Shown: positions 9,168 to 20,053 of the stretch, piece after piece | Numbering within the stretch: position 1 is the stretch's first letter | How the letters are laid out: each line of letters starts with the position of its first letter | Source: Acidimicrobiales bacterium | GTDB lineage: Bacteria > Actinomycetota > Acidimicrobiia > Acidimicrobiales > MedAcidi-G1 | Reading direction: 5' to 3' | DNA: 64,000 bases | Assembly (NCBI GenBank): GCA_029577135.1 | Contig: JARQPW010000011.1 | Span: 1-64,000, forward strand | Translations under genes and position numbers: made by a program | Notes under the pieces: model-generated | Told to the model about the DNA's origin: nothing | Databases searched by the model: none | What the model saw: the letters and a program-made list of their open reading frames with translations, nothing else

Positions 9168-10003
9168 GTGTTGTGGCGAATCCGCGGATCCGCGTCAGGT
9201 TCAGCAAGACGGGCAAGGTCCGGTTCACGAGCCACCGCGACGTGGCCAGGATCTGGGAGCGTGCGTTGCGCCGGGTCGCGCTGCCCGTCGCCTACAGCGA
9301 GGGCTTCTCCCCGCGCCCGAAGCTCTCGTACGGGCTTGCCCTGCCCACAGGCTACGAGTCGGCGGGGGAGTACCTCGACGTGGAGTTGGACCGGGAGCGG
9401 GTGGAGGAGCTGGAGCTGGGGCAGGTCCCCGGCGCCGGCCTCGAAAGTGACCTCGGGGAGCGCCTGAACCGGGTACTGCCGGAGGGCATTCGGGTCCAGG
9501 CGATCGCTCCGGTGGAACGCGTCGGTGAGTCACTCCAACAGGCGGTGATCGCCTGCACCTGGGAGATCGAGTTGGCTAATGCAGGCTCCTGTGAGGTCGA
9601 GGCCTGGGCGTCGGGGATCCTCGCCGCCGACGAGATCCTCGTGGAACGCGAACGCAAGGGAAAGAAGTTCATCGACGATGTGCGGCCCCTCGTGCACGCA
9701 CTCGATGTCGTGGAACGTGGTGGAGACGCTGTTTGGCTGATCGCCGTCCTCGGGACCCAGCCCCGTGCGTTGCGACCGACGGAGTTGCTGGAGGCACGAC
9801 TGGAAGGCACGGTGGCGGGCAGGCATCCGCCCCTCATGGCCCGGTCCGTGTGCAGGATGAACCAATGGATGTTGCGGGAAGCGCAGGAATCTCGAGAATC
9901 TCAGAAATCGCGGAATCAAGAAATGATCACGCAGGGCGACGCGCGCGTCGAACCGCTGTCGGTGGACGCCGGCCCTGCCGCGCTCGTGGAGACACGGGCG
10001 TGA
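9164..10003 (+). CDS. Radical SAM-associated protein, TIGR03936 / DUF2344
   Basis: 279 residues. The N-terminal half (RIRVRFSKTGKVRFTSHRDV and YSEGFSPRPKLSYGLALPTG) is the conserved DUF2344 signature of the protein always found next to TIGR03960-type radical SAM enzymes, and sometimes fused to them. It is presumed to be a partner subunit. GTG 9164 overlaps the radical SAM stop. The last 50 residues are polar (QESRESQKSRNQE) and look unstructured. No catalytic motif is recognisable. Confidence 0.9.
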   Translation: MSVVANPRIRVRFSKTGKVRFTSHRDVARIWERALRRVALPVAYSEGFSPRPKLSYGLALPTGYESAGEYLDVELDRERVEELELGQVPGAGLESDLGERLNRVLPEGIRVQAIAPVERVGESLQQAVIACTWEIELANAGSCEVEAWASGILAADEILVERERKGKKFIDDVRPLVHALDVVERGGDAVWLIAVLGTQPRALRPTELLEARLEGTVAGRHPPLMARSVCRMNQWMLREAQESRESQKSRNQEMITQGDARVEPLSVDAGPAALVETRA

Positions 10004-10021
10004 AAGGAAGGGAAAGAACCC

Positions 10022-11815
10022 ATGGGCGAGACAAGCCCCGAAACAAGTACCGAAACAAGTACCGAAACCAACACGCCGGCGAACGCCGGAGCGAACAGGC
10101 AGGACTCACCGGAGCAGCAGAACAGGCATTCTGAGTCCGGGAACTCCGCACCACCGGCCATCGGCTCCTCGGGGCCGATTCCGCCGCCACCCGTTGCGAA
10201 GCCCAGCATCGGCGACACACGTCCTGCTGCGGGTGACCAGAGCGGCCAGGGGAATGGCGAGCCGGGCTCAGGTTCCGGCAAGCGCCGCCGAAGGCGTCGT
10301 GGCGGCCGAAGCCGTGGCGGCGGCCAGGGCCAGCAGGATCAGGGCGCCGGCAAGCAGGGTGGCGAACAGAAGGGCAATCAAGGCGGTGGCAGGGGGGGAA
10401 GAAGCCGCGGCCGCAACCAGCCCGTCGAGGCGATCACCGATGACGGCCCGCTGGAGCTCGACGAGCAGACCCTCAAGACGCGGCGCGGCCGCGAACGGCG
10501 CGGTAAGCCCCTCGGCCGCTACCTGATGTGCGTGAGCGTGGCCGAGGTTGGCACGCAGATCGCCGTGCTCGAGGGACGCAACCTGATCGAGCACTACCTC
10601 TCGCGGCCTGCTGACGACGTCAGCGAGATCCACGGAAACATCTACCTGGCGACGGTCCAGAACGTGTTGCCCGGCATGGAGGCGGCCTTCGTCGACATCG
10701 GCACTCCGAAGAACGCCGTGCTGTACCGGGGCGACCTGCAGTTCGACCCCGAGGAGGTCGAGGGCGGCGGCAAGGCCCGGATCGAGCAGGTCCTCAAGGC
10801 CCGGCAGACGATCCTCTGCCAGGTGACCAAGAACCCGATCGCCCACAAGGGCGCCCGGCTCACCCAGGAGGTTTCCCTCCCCGGCCGCTTCGTCGTGCTG
10901 GTCCCCAACAACTCGACCTACGGCATCTCGAAGCGCCTGCCCGATGGCGAGCGCAAGCGGCTGCGCAGCATCCTCGACGAGGTCAAGCCGGCCCAGCACG
11001 GCCTGATCGTGCGGACGGCAGCCGAGGACATCACCGCCGAGGAGCTTGAACGCGACGTCAACCGGCTGGTCCAGCAGTGGACTGACATCGAGGCGTTGTT
11101 GAAGAAGTCGTCGGCCCCGAGCCTCCTCTACCGGGAGCCCGAGGCGGTGTTCCGGTTCATCCGCGAGGAGTTCACGAAGGACTACCGGGGCGTCATGATC
11201 GACGACCGCGAACTCTATGAGAAAGTGCTCGTCTACGTTCAGGGGGTGAACGCGGCACTGGCCGACCGGGTCCAGTTCTACGACTACCAGCAGAGTGGCG
11301 ACAAGCATGGCGGGGGCGAGGCATTGCCGCTGTTCGAGCGCCACCACGTCCACGAGCAACTCCGAAAGGCGGTCGACCGCAAGGTCTGGCTGCCGTCGGG
11401 TGGCTCGCTCATCATCGAGCACACCGAGGCGCTCACGGTCATCGACGTCAACACCGGCAAGAACGTGGGGAAGAAGAGCCTCGAGGAGACGGTGTTCCGG
11501 AACAACCTCGAAGCCGCCGAGGAGACGGCCCGCCAACTCCGCCTCCGCGACATCGGCGGCATCATCGTGATCGACTTCGTCGACATGGAGCAGAGGAAGA
11601 ACCGCGAGGCGGTCGCCACAGCGCTTCGCGACGCCCTGGCCCGTGACAAGACCCGGACCCAGGTGTTCGACATCTCCGACCTCGGCCTCGTCGAGATGAC
11701 CCGTAAGCGCATAGGCGAGGGTCTGCTCGAGAGCTTCTCGGAACGCTGCGACGACTGCGACGGACGGGGCGTCGCCCTGGACGAGGAGTTGCTCCTCGCG
11801 AGGCCGGGAAAGTAG
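10022..11815 (+). CDS. rne: Ribonuclease E/G family endoribonuclease
   Basis: Single-strand endoribonuclease for mRNA turnover and rRNA processing. 597 residues. Residues 1-150 are a disordered tail with a TETSTETSTET repeat and an Arg/Gly-rich stretch (GKRRRRRRGGRSRGGG), a likely RNA-binding arm. An S1 domain follows (GNIYLATVQNVLPGMEAAFVDIG). The DNase I-like catalytic part has the magnesium aspartates in TVIDVNTGKNVG and IIVIDFVDM, and the zinc-link cysteines appear in CDDCDGRG. A Shine-Dalgarno-like GGAAGGGAAAG precedes ATG 10022. In actinobacteria the extension is N-terminal, unlike E. coli RNase E. Confidence 0.94.
   Translation: MGETSPETSTETSTETNTPANAGANRQDSPEQQNRHSESGNSAPPAIGSSGPIPPPPVAKPSIGDTRPAAGDQSGQGNGEPGSGSGKRRRRRRGGRSRGGGQGQQDQGAGKQGGEQKGNQGGGRGGRSRGRNQPVEAITDDGPLELDEQTLKTRRGRERRGKPLGRYLMCVSVAEVGTQIAVLEGRNLIEHYLSRPADDVSEIHGNIYLATVQNVLPGMEAAFVDIGTPKNAVLYRGDLQFDPEEVEGGGKARIEQVLKARQTILCQVTKNPIAHKGARLTQEVSLPGRFVVLVPNNSTYGISKRLPDGERKRLRSILDEVKPAQHGLIVRTAAEDITAEELERDVNRLVQQWTDIEALLKKSSAPSLLYREPEAVFRFIREEFTKDYRGVMIDDRELYEKVLVYVQGVNAALADRVQFYDYQQSGDKHGGGEALPLFERHHVHEQLRKAVDRKVWLPSGGSLIIEHTEALTVIDVNTGKNVGKKSLEETVFRNNLEAAEETARQLRLRDIGGIIVIDFVDMEQRKNREAVATALRDALARDKTRTQVFDISDLGLVEMTRKRIGEGLLESFSERCDDCDGRGVALDEELLLARPGK
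10038..10070 (+). repeat. 12-bp tandem repeat in the 5' end of rne
   Basis: Unit ccgaaacaagta, two perfect copies plus a 9-nt partial third (2.7 copies), encoding the ETST repeats of the disordered N-terminus. Confidence 0.8.
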
Positions 11816-11831
11816 CCGGAAAGAGTTCCGG
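11816..11831 (+). terminator. Hairpin directly after rne
   Basis: CCGGAA-AGAG-TTCCGG starts on the base after the rne stop codon: 6-bp stem, 4-nt loop. No T-tract. It could end the rne transcript before the rplU promoter, or be an RNase E site controlling its own message. Confidence 0.4.
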
Positions 11832-11869
11832 ATGTCGCTCGCGCCCGTGGCGGAATGGCCTGTCAGGGT

Positions 11870-11875
11870 TAGCCT
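11870..11875 (+). promoter_or_regulatory. -10 box TAGCCT of rplU-rpmA
   Basis: TAGCCT 9 nt before ATG 11885; no Shine-Dalgarno, so no room for the leader RNA seen at L21 operons elsewhere. Confidence 0.5.
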
Positions 11876-11884
11876 TTGCACACT

Positions 11885-12193
11885 ATGTATGCAGTGATCG
11901 CCACCGGCGGGAAGCAGTATCGGGTCGAGGAGGGGCAGCGGCTCCTCGTCGAACGCCTCGGCGACCCGGAGTCCGACATCGAACTCAGCCCCGTCCTCCT
12001 GGTCGACGGCGACGACGTGCTCGCCACGCCGGAGGCACTCTCCGGCGCCAAGGTGACCGCCCGCATCGTGGGCGACGCCAAGGGCCCCAAGATCCGCGGG
12101 TTCACCTACAAGAACAAGAGCAACCAGCGTCGCCGCTGGGGCCATCGCCAGCACTACGCCGAGATCGAGATCCTCGGCATTGCCCGCGGCTGA
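11885..12193 (+). CDS. rplU: 50S ribosomal protein L21
   Basis: Binds 23S rRNA in the large subunit. 102 residues beginning MYAVIATGGKQYRVEEGQ, the conserved L21 start, and ending in the basic loop KNKSNQRRRWGHRQHY. A TTG codon three codons upstream is in frame but the family start is the ATG at 11885. Followed by rpmA after 42 nt, the universal rplU-rpmA pair. Confidence 0.97.
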   Translation: MYAVIATGGKQYRVEEGQRLLVERLGDPESDIELSPVLLVDGDDVLATPEALSGAKVTARIVGDAKGPKIRGFTYKNKSNQRRRWGHRQHYAEIEILGIARG

Positions 12194-12235
12194 CCCGTCC
12201 GGTTCGACGAGCGAAGTTTCAGAGAGGTAGCGAGC

Positions 12236-12487
12236 ATGTCAAAGACCAAGGGCGGCGGTTCCACCCGGAACGGCCGTGACTCCAACTCCCAGCGCCTCGG
12301 CGTGAAGGTCTACGACGGCACCCAGGTGACCGCCGGTTCGATCATCGTCCGCCAGCGCGGCACCAAGTTCCACCCCGGCAACAACGTGGGCCGCGGCGGC
12401 GACGACACCCTGTTCGCCACCGCCGACGGCGTGGTCAAGTTCGGCAGGCGCGCCGGCCGCAAGCTCGTGGATGTCATCGCGGAATAG
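12236..12487 (+). CDS. rpmA: 50S ribosomal protein L27
   Basis: Located at the peptidyl transferase centre. 83 residues, [20 protein letters not shown] then [28 protein letters not shown]. No cleavable N-terminal extension of the Firmicutes type: the G-rich start follows the initiator closely. Shine-Dalgarno AGAGAGGTAG is 7 nt before ATG. Ends at the bidirectional terminator shared with dgt. Confidence 0.97.
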   Translation: MSKTKGGGSTRNGRDSNSQRLGVKVYDGTQVTAGSIIVRQRGTKFHPGNNVGRGGDDTLFATADGVVKFGRRAGRKLVDVIAE

Positions 12488-12501
12488 CACCCGCTTCTTC
12501 A

Positions 12502-12520
12502 GGCCGACCTCCGGTCGGCC
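12502..12520. terminator. Bidirectional hairpin terminator between rpmA and dgt
   Basis: GGCCGACC-TCC-GGTCGGCC: a perfect 8-bp stem with a 3-nt loop in the 35-nt gap between two convergent genes. Weak T-tracts only, as usual in GC-rich genomes. Confidence 0.6.
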
Positions 12521-12522
12521 CG

Positions 12523-14999
<2,477 letters not shown>

Positions 15000-15000
<1 letters not shown>

Positions 15001-16103
15001 TGGCCCGGACCATCGTCGTCAAGGTCGGGACCTCGTCGATCACCGACGACGAGGGCGTCATCGACCGCGCCCTCGTGGCCAAGCTCTGCGACGAGGTCGC
15101 CGTCCTACGCGGAGACGGTCATCGGGTCGTGGTGGTCACGTCGGGAGCCATCGCCGCCGGCCTTCCGGCGCTGGGCATGGGCGGCGACCGGCGTCCTCGT
15201 GACTCCGTCACCCTCCAGGCGGTGTCCGCCGTCGGGCAGGGCAACCTCATCGGCACGTACCAGGAGGCGTTGGGCCGCCACGACCTGGTCGCCGGACAGG
15301 TGCTCCTGGCGCCGCTGGACTTCTTCGTACGGGCCCAGTACCTGCACGCCAGGGGCACCCTCAACCGTTTGCTCGAACTCGGCGTGGTGCCGGTCGTCAA
15401 CGAGAACGACGCAATCGCCGACGACGAGATCCGCTTCGGCGACAATGACCGCATTGCCGCCCTCGTGGCCCACCTCGTCGAGGCCGACCTGTTGGTGCTG
15501 CTGACCGACACGCCGGGTCTGTTCACCGCCGATCCCCGGCTGGACGCCGGCGCCTCGCTCATCGAGGAGATCGTCGAGATCGACCACGAGCTCGAGGGGC
15601 TGGCCGGTGGCACGGGATCGACCCGGGGGAGCGGCGGGATGGCCTCGAAGTTGGCCGCCGCCAAGATCGCCGCATGGTCGGGGGTGCCGTCGGTGATCGC
15701 CGATGCGAAGCGAGAGGGCGTAGTCGTCGATGCCGTGGCCGGAACGCCCGGTGTCGGCACGGTCGTGCGGGCCCGGCAGGGACGCCTCAGTGCCCGGCGC
15801 CTCTGGATCGCCTTCGCCGTCGGCTCGTCCGGTCAGATCGCCGTCGATGCCGGCGCCCGCCGTGCGCTCGAGGAACGCCGGGTCTCACTCCTCCCGGCTG
15901 GTGTGAACGGGGTGGACGGCAAGTTCGAGGCCGGCGCCGCCGTCGAGGTGGTCGACCCGGACGGAGCTGTCTTCGCCAAGGGCATCGTCCGCCACGATGC
16001 AGCGCAATTGCGAGCCATACTGGGCAGCAGGACGAGCGAACTGCCCGAAGGCGTCCCCCATGAGGTCATCCACGCCGACGACCTGGTGGTCCTCCCGCGC
16101 TAG
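15000..16103 (+). CDS. proB: Glutamate 5-kinase
   Basis: First step of proline synthesis: phosphorylates glutamate. 367 residues: amino-acid kinase domain from MARTIVVKVGTSSIT, with VVVTSGAIAAG, VPVVNENDAIADDEIRFGDND and the GSGGMASKLAAAKIA segment, then a PUA domain from about residue 265. Stop codon TAG at 16101 overlaps the murJ stop on the other strand within the 4-base palindrome CTAG. proA is not adjacent: murJ lies between, inverted. Confidence 0.96.
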
Positions 16104-17731
16104 CGCCAGAGACGGCGGCGGATGGGGCCGAGGACCAGGTGGGCCTCGGGGACGTGCATGCGGAACGAGGCCGCCACGTAGACGAGGCCCGACACGCCGA
16201 GCGCCAGCGGGGCGCCCAACACGGCCGGAAGCCCGCCGACCACGAGCTTGGCGGCGGAGCCGACCAGGAACGCCAGGGCGGCCGGCACGGCCATCGACCC
16301 GAGCGCACCGGCGGGGGAGTGCAGGTCCGGAGCCGCCGATCGTGCCCGGCCGGTGAGCAGCCCCAACTCGATCCAGGCGGCGACCGCCGAGCCGAGGGCC
16401 AGTCCGACGGCGCCGAGGTGCGGGGCCAACCCGGCCTGCTCCCCGAAGCCAATTGGCCCGCTGCCGAATGCGCCGTCGAGCACGTGGACCTCGTCGAACT
16501 GGAACATGAGCACCAGTCCGACCACGGCGGCGACGGCGACACGGATCCCTGCGATGCGGGCGGGTCCGGAGGTGTCGCCGACCGAGTGGCAGGTGCCCTG
16601 CAGCACCCGCGAGACCGAGGTGGCGGGCAGCCCCAGCGAGTAGGCGGCCAGCACCAGCCAGACCACCCGGGCATCGTCGGCGTCGAACGCACCCCAGCCG
16701 AACAGCGCCTCGACAACCAGTTCACCGACCGCCACGTAGGCGACGCCGCTGAAGAGCGTGAAGAAGGCCGTCCGACGCAGGGCATCGGAGGCCCGTGAGG
16801 CCAGCACCGAAGGGTCGACCACCCGCGACATCTCCGGAAGCTCGGCGGCGGCAACGCTCATGGCGAACAGGCTCAACGGCAGCAGGTAGAGCGCCTGGGC
16901 CGACAGCAGGGCTGCGACGGCGCCGGTGGCGAGCAGCGACGCCAGCACCAGGTCGACGTAGCCCGAGACCTGCACCACGCCCCGCCCCATCATCGCCGGC
17001 ACGAAACGGCGCCGCACCTCGACGACGCCCGGATCCGAGTGGGCGAGGCTGGGCCGCAGGTCGGGGACCAGGCGGCGCACCGCCACGGCCTGCACCGCGA
17101 ACTGAAGGAAGCCACCGACGACCAACCCCCAGGCCAGCGCCCGGGCAGCCCCGGTCGGATCCCAGTCGCCGACGAGCGCTGCCGCCAGCACCACGATCTG
17201 GGCAGCGTTCCAGAGCACCGGCGCCACGTACGGCAGGAAGAAGCGCCGGTGGCTGTTGAGCACCCCGAGGCACCACGCAGACAGCACGAGGAAGCCGACG
17301 CCCGCCGTCGTGACCCGGATCAGGTCGACGGTCATCTCGTGGCGGGCCTCGTCGAAGCCGGGGGCCAGCAGGGAGGTGAGCGGTCGGGCGAAGATGATCC
17401 CGAACAGCGCCAGGCTGCCGGACAGCACCGCCATGAGCCCCGCCACGGCGCCGGCGACCTTCCCGGCCTCCTCCTCGCGTCCCTCGCCCAGGAGCCGGGA
17501 GTAGACGGGGATGAACGACGCCGACAGCGAGCCCTCGCCCAGCAGGTTCTGGAGCACGTTGGGGATCCGCAGGGCGGCTGCGAAGGCGTCGGCGGCCGGC
17601 CCGAGGGCGAGGACCGAGCGCAGCAGGGACTCCCGCAGCAGCCCCGCCAGCCGCGACCAGAGAATGCCCGAGGCGACGGAACGGGCGCCCTGCGCAGGGG
17701 TGTCGCCGTCCAGCGAGGGGGCATCCTCCAT
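16100..17731 (-). CDS. murJ: Lipid II flippase MurJ
   Basis: Membrane flippase that exports lipid II for peptidoglycan synthesis (MATE/MOP superfamily). 543 residues, about 14 membrane helices. Typical MurJ segments: SGILWSRLAGLLRESLLRSV, ALRIPNVLQNLLGEGSLSAS and FIPVYSRLL. The ATG at 17731 is chosen because a TAGGGT box is 7 nt upstream and the residues beyond it lie antisense to proA. No cytoplasmic kinase-like extension of the mycobacterial MviN type is present: the protein ends soon after the last helices. Confidence 0.94.
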   Translation of the reverse strand: MEDAPSLDGDTPAQGARSVASGILWSRLAGLLRESLLRSVLALGPAADAFAAALRIPNVLQNLLGEGSLSASFIPVYSRLLGEGREEEAGKVAGAVAGLMAVLSGSLALFGIIFARPLTSLLAPGFDEARHEMTVDLIRVTTAGVGFLVLSAWCLGVLNSHRRFFLPYVAPVLWNAAQIVVLAAALVGDWDPTGAARALAWGLVVGGFLQFAVQAVAVRRLVPDLRPSLAHSDPGVVEVRRRFVPAMMGRGVVQVSGYVDLVLASLLATGAVAALLSAQALYLLPLSLFAMSVAAAELPEMSRVVDPSVLASRASDALRRTAFFTLFSGVAYVAVGELVVEALFGWGAFDADDARVVWLVLAAYSLGLPATSVSRVLQGTCHSVGDTSGPARIAGIRVAVAAVVGLVLMFQFDEVHVLDGAFGSGPIGFGEQAGLAPHLGAVGLALGSAVAAWIELGLLTGRARSAAPDLHSPAGALGSMAVPAALAFLVGSAAKLVVGGLPAVLGAPLALGVSGLVYVAASFRMHVPEAHLVLGPIRRRLWR

Positions 17732-17738
17732 TCGGGCG

Positions 17739-17744
17739 ACCCTA
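17739..17744 (-). promoter_or_regulatory. -10 box TAGGGT of murJ
   Basis: Minus-strand TAGGGT 7 nt before ATG 17731, leaderless type, divergent from the proA box 55 nt away. Confidence 0.5.
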
Positions 17745-17798
17745 GTTGTCGGCGCGATCCCGGGAGGGTCGCCAGGGACCCGGCCAGCGCCCTCCCGA

Positions 17799-17804
17799 TA
17801 GCCT
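17799..17804 (+). promoter_or_regulatory. -10 box TAGCCT of proA
   Basis: TAGCCT 8 nt before the GTG at 17813; no Shine-Dalgarno. Confidence 0.5.
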
Positions 17805-17812
17805 TGTCCCCC

Positions 17813-19066
17813 GTGAGCGTCACCACCTCGACCATCGCCGAACTCGGGCGCCGCGCCAGGGCCGCCGCCCCGACCCTCGCCATCGCCACCACCGGGCAGA
17901 AGAACACAGCGCTCCACGCCGCCGCCGACAGACTGCTCGTCGACGCCGACCGGATCCTCGAGGGCAATGAGATGGATCTGCTTCGCGGTGAGATCGAGGG
18001 CACCTCGGCCAACCTGCTCGACCGCCTCCGCCTGGACGGGTCCCGTCTCGAGGGCATGGCCTCCGGGCTGCGCCAGGTGGCAGACCTGCCGGACCCGGTG
18101 GGGGAGATCACCGCCGCCTGGGACCGCCCCAACGGTCTCCGCATCTCCAAGGTCCGGGTCCCGCTCGGCGTCGTGGCGATCATCTACGAGATGCGCCCCA
18201 ACGTCACGAGCGACGCCTTCGGCCTGTGCCTCAAGTCGGGCAACGTGGCGTTCCTGCGTGGCTCCTCGGCCGCCCTCGAGTCGAACCGGGCCATCGCCGC
18301 CTCGATCCGTGCCGCCGTCGCCGGGAGCGACCTCCCCGCCGACGCCCTGGTCCTTGTGGAGGACGTCAGCCGCGAGGCCGCCGTCGAGTTCATGCAACTG
18401 CGAGACAGCATCGACTGCCTGATCCCCCGGGGCGGGCCCTCGCTGATCCGTTCCATCCTCGACAACGCCACGGTGCCCTACGTGATCGACGGTGACGGCA
18501 ACTGCCACGTCTACGTGGACGCCTCCGCCGACCTCGACATGGCGGTGTCGATCCTCCACAACGCCAAGACCCACCGTCCGTCGGTGTGCAACGCCGCCGA
18601 GAGCCTCGTGGTCCACGCCGACGTGGCCAACGAGTTCCTGCCGATGGCCCTGGCTGCCCTCGACGGTGTCGAGTTCGTGGGCGACGGCCGCTCGCGCCTC
18701 GTCGCACCGTCGATCGGCGTGGCCGAGGACGACGACTTCGCCACCGAGTTCCTCGACCTCAAGATCTCGGTGCGGGTGGTCACCAACCTCGATGAGGCCA
18801 TTGAGCACGTCAACCAGACCGGCAGCGGCCACTCCGAGGCCATCGTCACGAGCGACGAGGCGGCCGCCGAGCGCTTCTGCAACGAGGTCGACGCCGCAGC
18901 AGTCCTGGTCAACGCCTCCACCCGATTCGTCGACGGTGAGGAATTCGGGTTCGGGGCCGAGATCGGCATCAGCACCCAGAAACTCCACGCCCGCGGTCCC
19001 ATGGGTCTCACCCAATTGACCACCGAGAAGTACGTGGTCCGCGGCGACGGCCAGATCCGGGCCTGA
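17813..19066 (+). CDS. proA: Glutamate-5-semialdehyde dehydrogenase (gamma-glutamyl phosphate reductase)
   Basis: Second step of proline synthesis, NADPH-dependent reduction of glutamyl 5-phosphate. 417 residues. Conserved segments include GVVAIIYEMRPNVTSDA, GNVAFLRGSSAALESN, and HRPSVCNAAESLVVH holding the catalytic cysteine. The C-terminus GFGAEIGISTQKLHARGPMGL is the family signature. GTG 17813 is supported by the TAGCCT box; in-frame codons further upstream are antisense to murJ. It has its own promoter, apart from proB. Confidence 0.96.
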   Translation: MSVTTSTIAELGRRARAAAPTLAIATTGQKNTALHAAADRLLVDADRILEGNEMDLLRGEIEGTSANLLDRLRLDGSRLEGMASGLRQVADLPDPVGEITAAWDRPNGLRISKVRVPLGVVAIIYEMRPNVTSDAFGLCLKSGNVAFLRGSSAALESNRAIAASIRAAVAGSDLPADALVLVEDVSREAAVEFMQLRDSIDCLIPRGGPSLIRSILDNATVPYVIDGDGNCHVYVDASADLDMAVSILHNAKTHRPSVCNAAESLVVHADVANEFLPMALAALDGVEFVGDGRSRLVAPSIGVAEDDDFATEFLDLKISVRVVTNLDEAIEHVNQTGSGHSEAIVTSDEAAAERFCNEVDAAAVLVNASTRFVDGEEFGFGAEIGISTQKLHARGPMGLTQLTTEKYVVRGDGQIRA

Positions 19067-19124
19067 GCCGGCGTAGACGGACGAGACCCCGAATCCCGAC
19101 TGCGGCCCGCCGGTTACCGGTCGG

Positions 19125-19130
19125 TACGAT
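19125..19130 (+). promoter_or_regulatory. -10 box TACGAT of the MoxR/VWA pair
   Basis: TACGAT 7 nt before ATG 19138; leaderless type. Confidence 0.5.
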
Positions 19131-19137
19131 CACCCCC

Positions 19138-20025
19138 ATGTCCTACCGTTTCGAAGACGTCGCGTCCGTCCGCACCATGTTGGCCGACGCCAAATACCTG
19201 GCCGACGAGGGGATCGCCGGCATCGTCTACCTGGCCGACCGACTCGGCAAGCCGATCCTCGTCGAGGGACCGGCCGGCACCGGCAAGACAGAACTTGCGA
19301 AGTGCGTCGCCGAAGTCACCGGATCCCGCCTGATCCGCCTCCAGTGCTACGAGGGCCTCGACGAGTCCAAGGCCCTCTACGAGTGGAACTACAAGAAGCA
19401 GCTCCTGCGCATCCAGACTGAAAAGGACAGTGACTGGTCCGAGATCGAAGACGACCTCTTCTCCGAGGAGTTCCTCCTCACCCGCCCCCTGCTCGAGGCC
19501 ATCCTGGCCGAGGACCCCGTCGTGCTGCTGGTGGACGAGGTCGACCGGCTCGAGATCGAGACCGAGGCCCTGTTGCTCGAGATCCTCTCCGAGTACCAGG
19601 TGTCGATCCCCGAACTGGGCACGGTCGTCGCCACCCAAGTGCCGCTGGTATTCCTCACCTCGAACGCAACCCGCGAGCTCTCCGAGGCCATCAAGCGGCG
19701 CTGCCTCTACCTCTACATCGACTACCCGAACCTCGAGCGCGAGCGCCAGATCGTCGAGTCGAAGGTCGAGGGCATCAACGAGAACCTGGCCGACCAGGTC
19801 GCCCGCATCGTCCGGTCGATCCGACAACTCGACCTCAAGAAGCACCCGTCGGTTTCCGAGACGCTCGACTGGGCCCGCACCCTCGTCCTGCTGGGCATCG
19901 ACAAGGTCGACGCCCAGACGGCCACCGAGACGGTCAACATCCTGCTCAAGTACCGCACCGACATCGACAAGGCGGTCAAGGAGTTCGCCGACAACCCGGA
20001 CGAGCTGGTCCCCGACGGGGCCTGA
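19138..20025 (+). CDS. MoxR-family AAA+ ATPase (CoxD-like)
   Basis: 295 residues. Walker A GPAGTGKT at 44-51, Walker B VVLLVDEVD at 128-136, sensor region FLTSNATRELSEAIKRRC. MoxR ATPases act with a VWA protein as chaperone-like complexes that insert metals or activate enzymes. The next gene, 28 nt on, is such a VWA protein. In CO-dehydrogenase operons the pair is called CoxD-CoxE, but no such dehydrogenase lies nearby, so the client is unknown. Confidence 0.92.
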   Translation: MSYRFEDVASVRTMLADAKYLADEGIAGIVYLADRLGKPILVEGPAGTGKTELAKCVAEVTGSRLIRLQCYEGLDESKALYEWNYKKQLLRIQTEKDSDWSEIEDDLFSEEFLLTRPLLEAILAEDPVVLLVDEVDRLEIETEALLLEILSEYQVSIPELGTVVATQVPLVFLTSNATRELSEAIKRRCLYLYIDYPNLERERQIVESKVEGINENLADQVARIVRSIRQLDLKKHPSVSETLDWARTLVLLGIDKVDAQTATETVNILLKYRTDIDKAVKEFADNPDELVPDGA

Positions 20026-20053
20026 GCGCCCGGCTCGACGTCGGAGCCACACC

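Noticed and set aside
10268-12154. Long minus-strand open frame over rne and rplU
   Set aside because: Same kind of antisense shadow; the plus strand encodes RNase E/G and L21.
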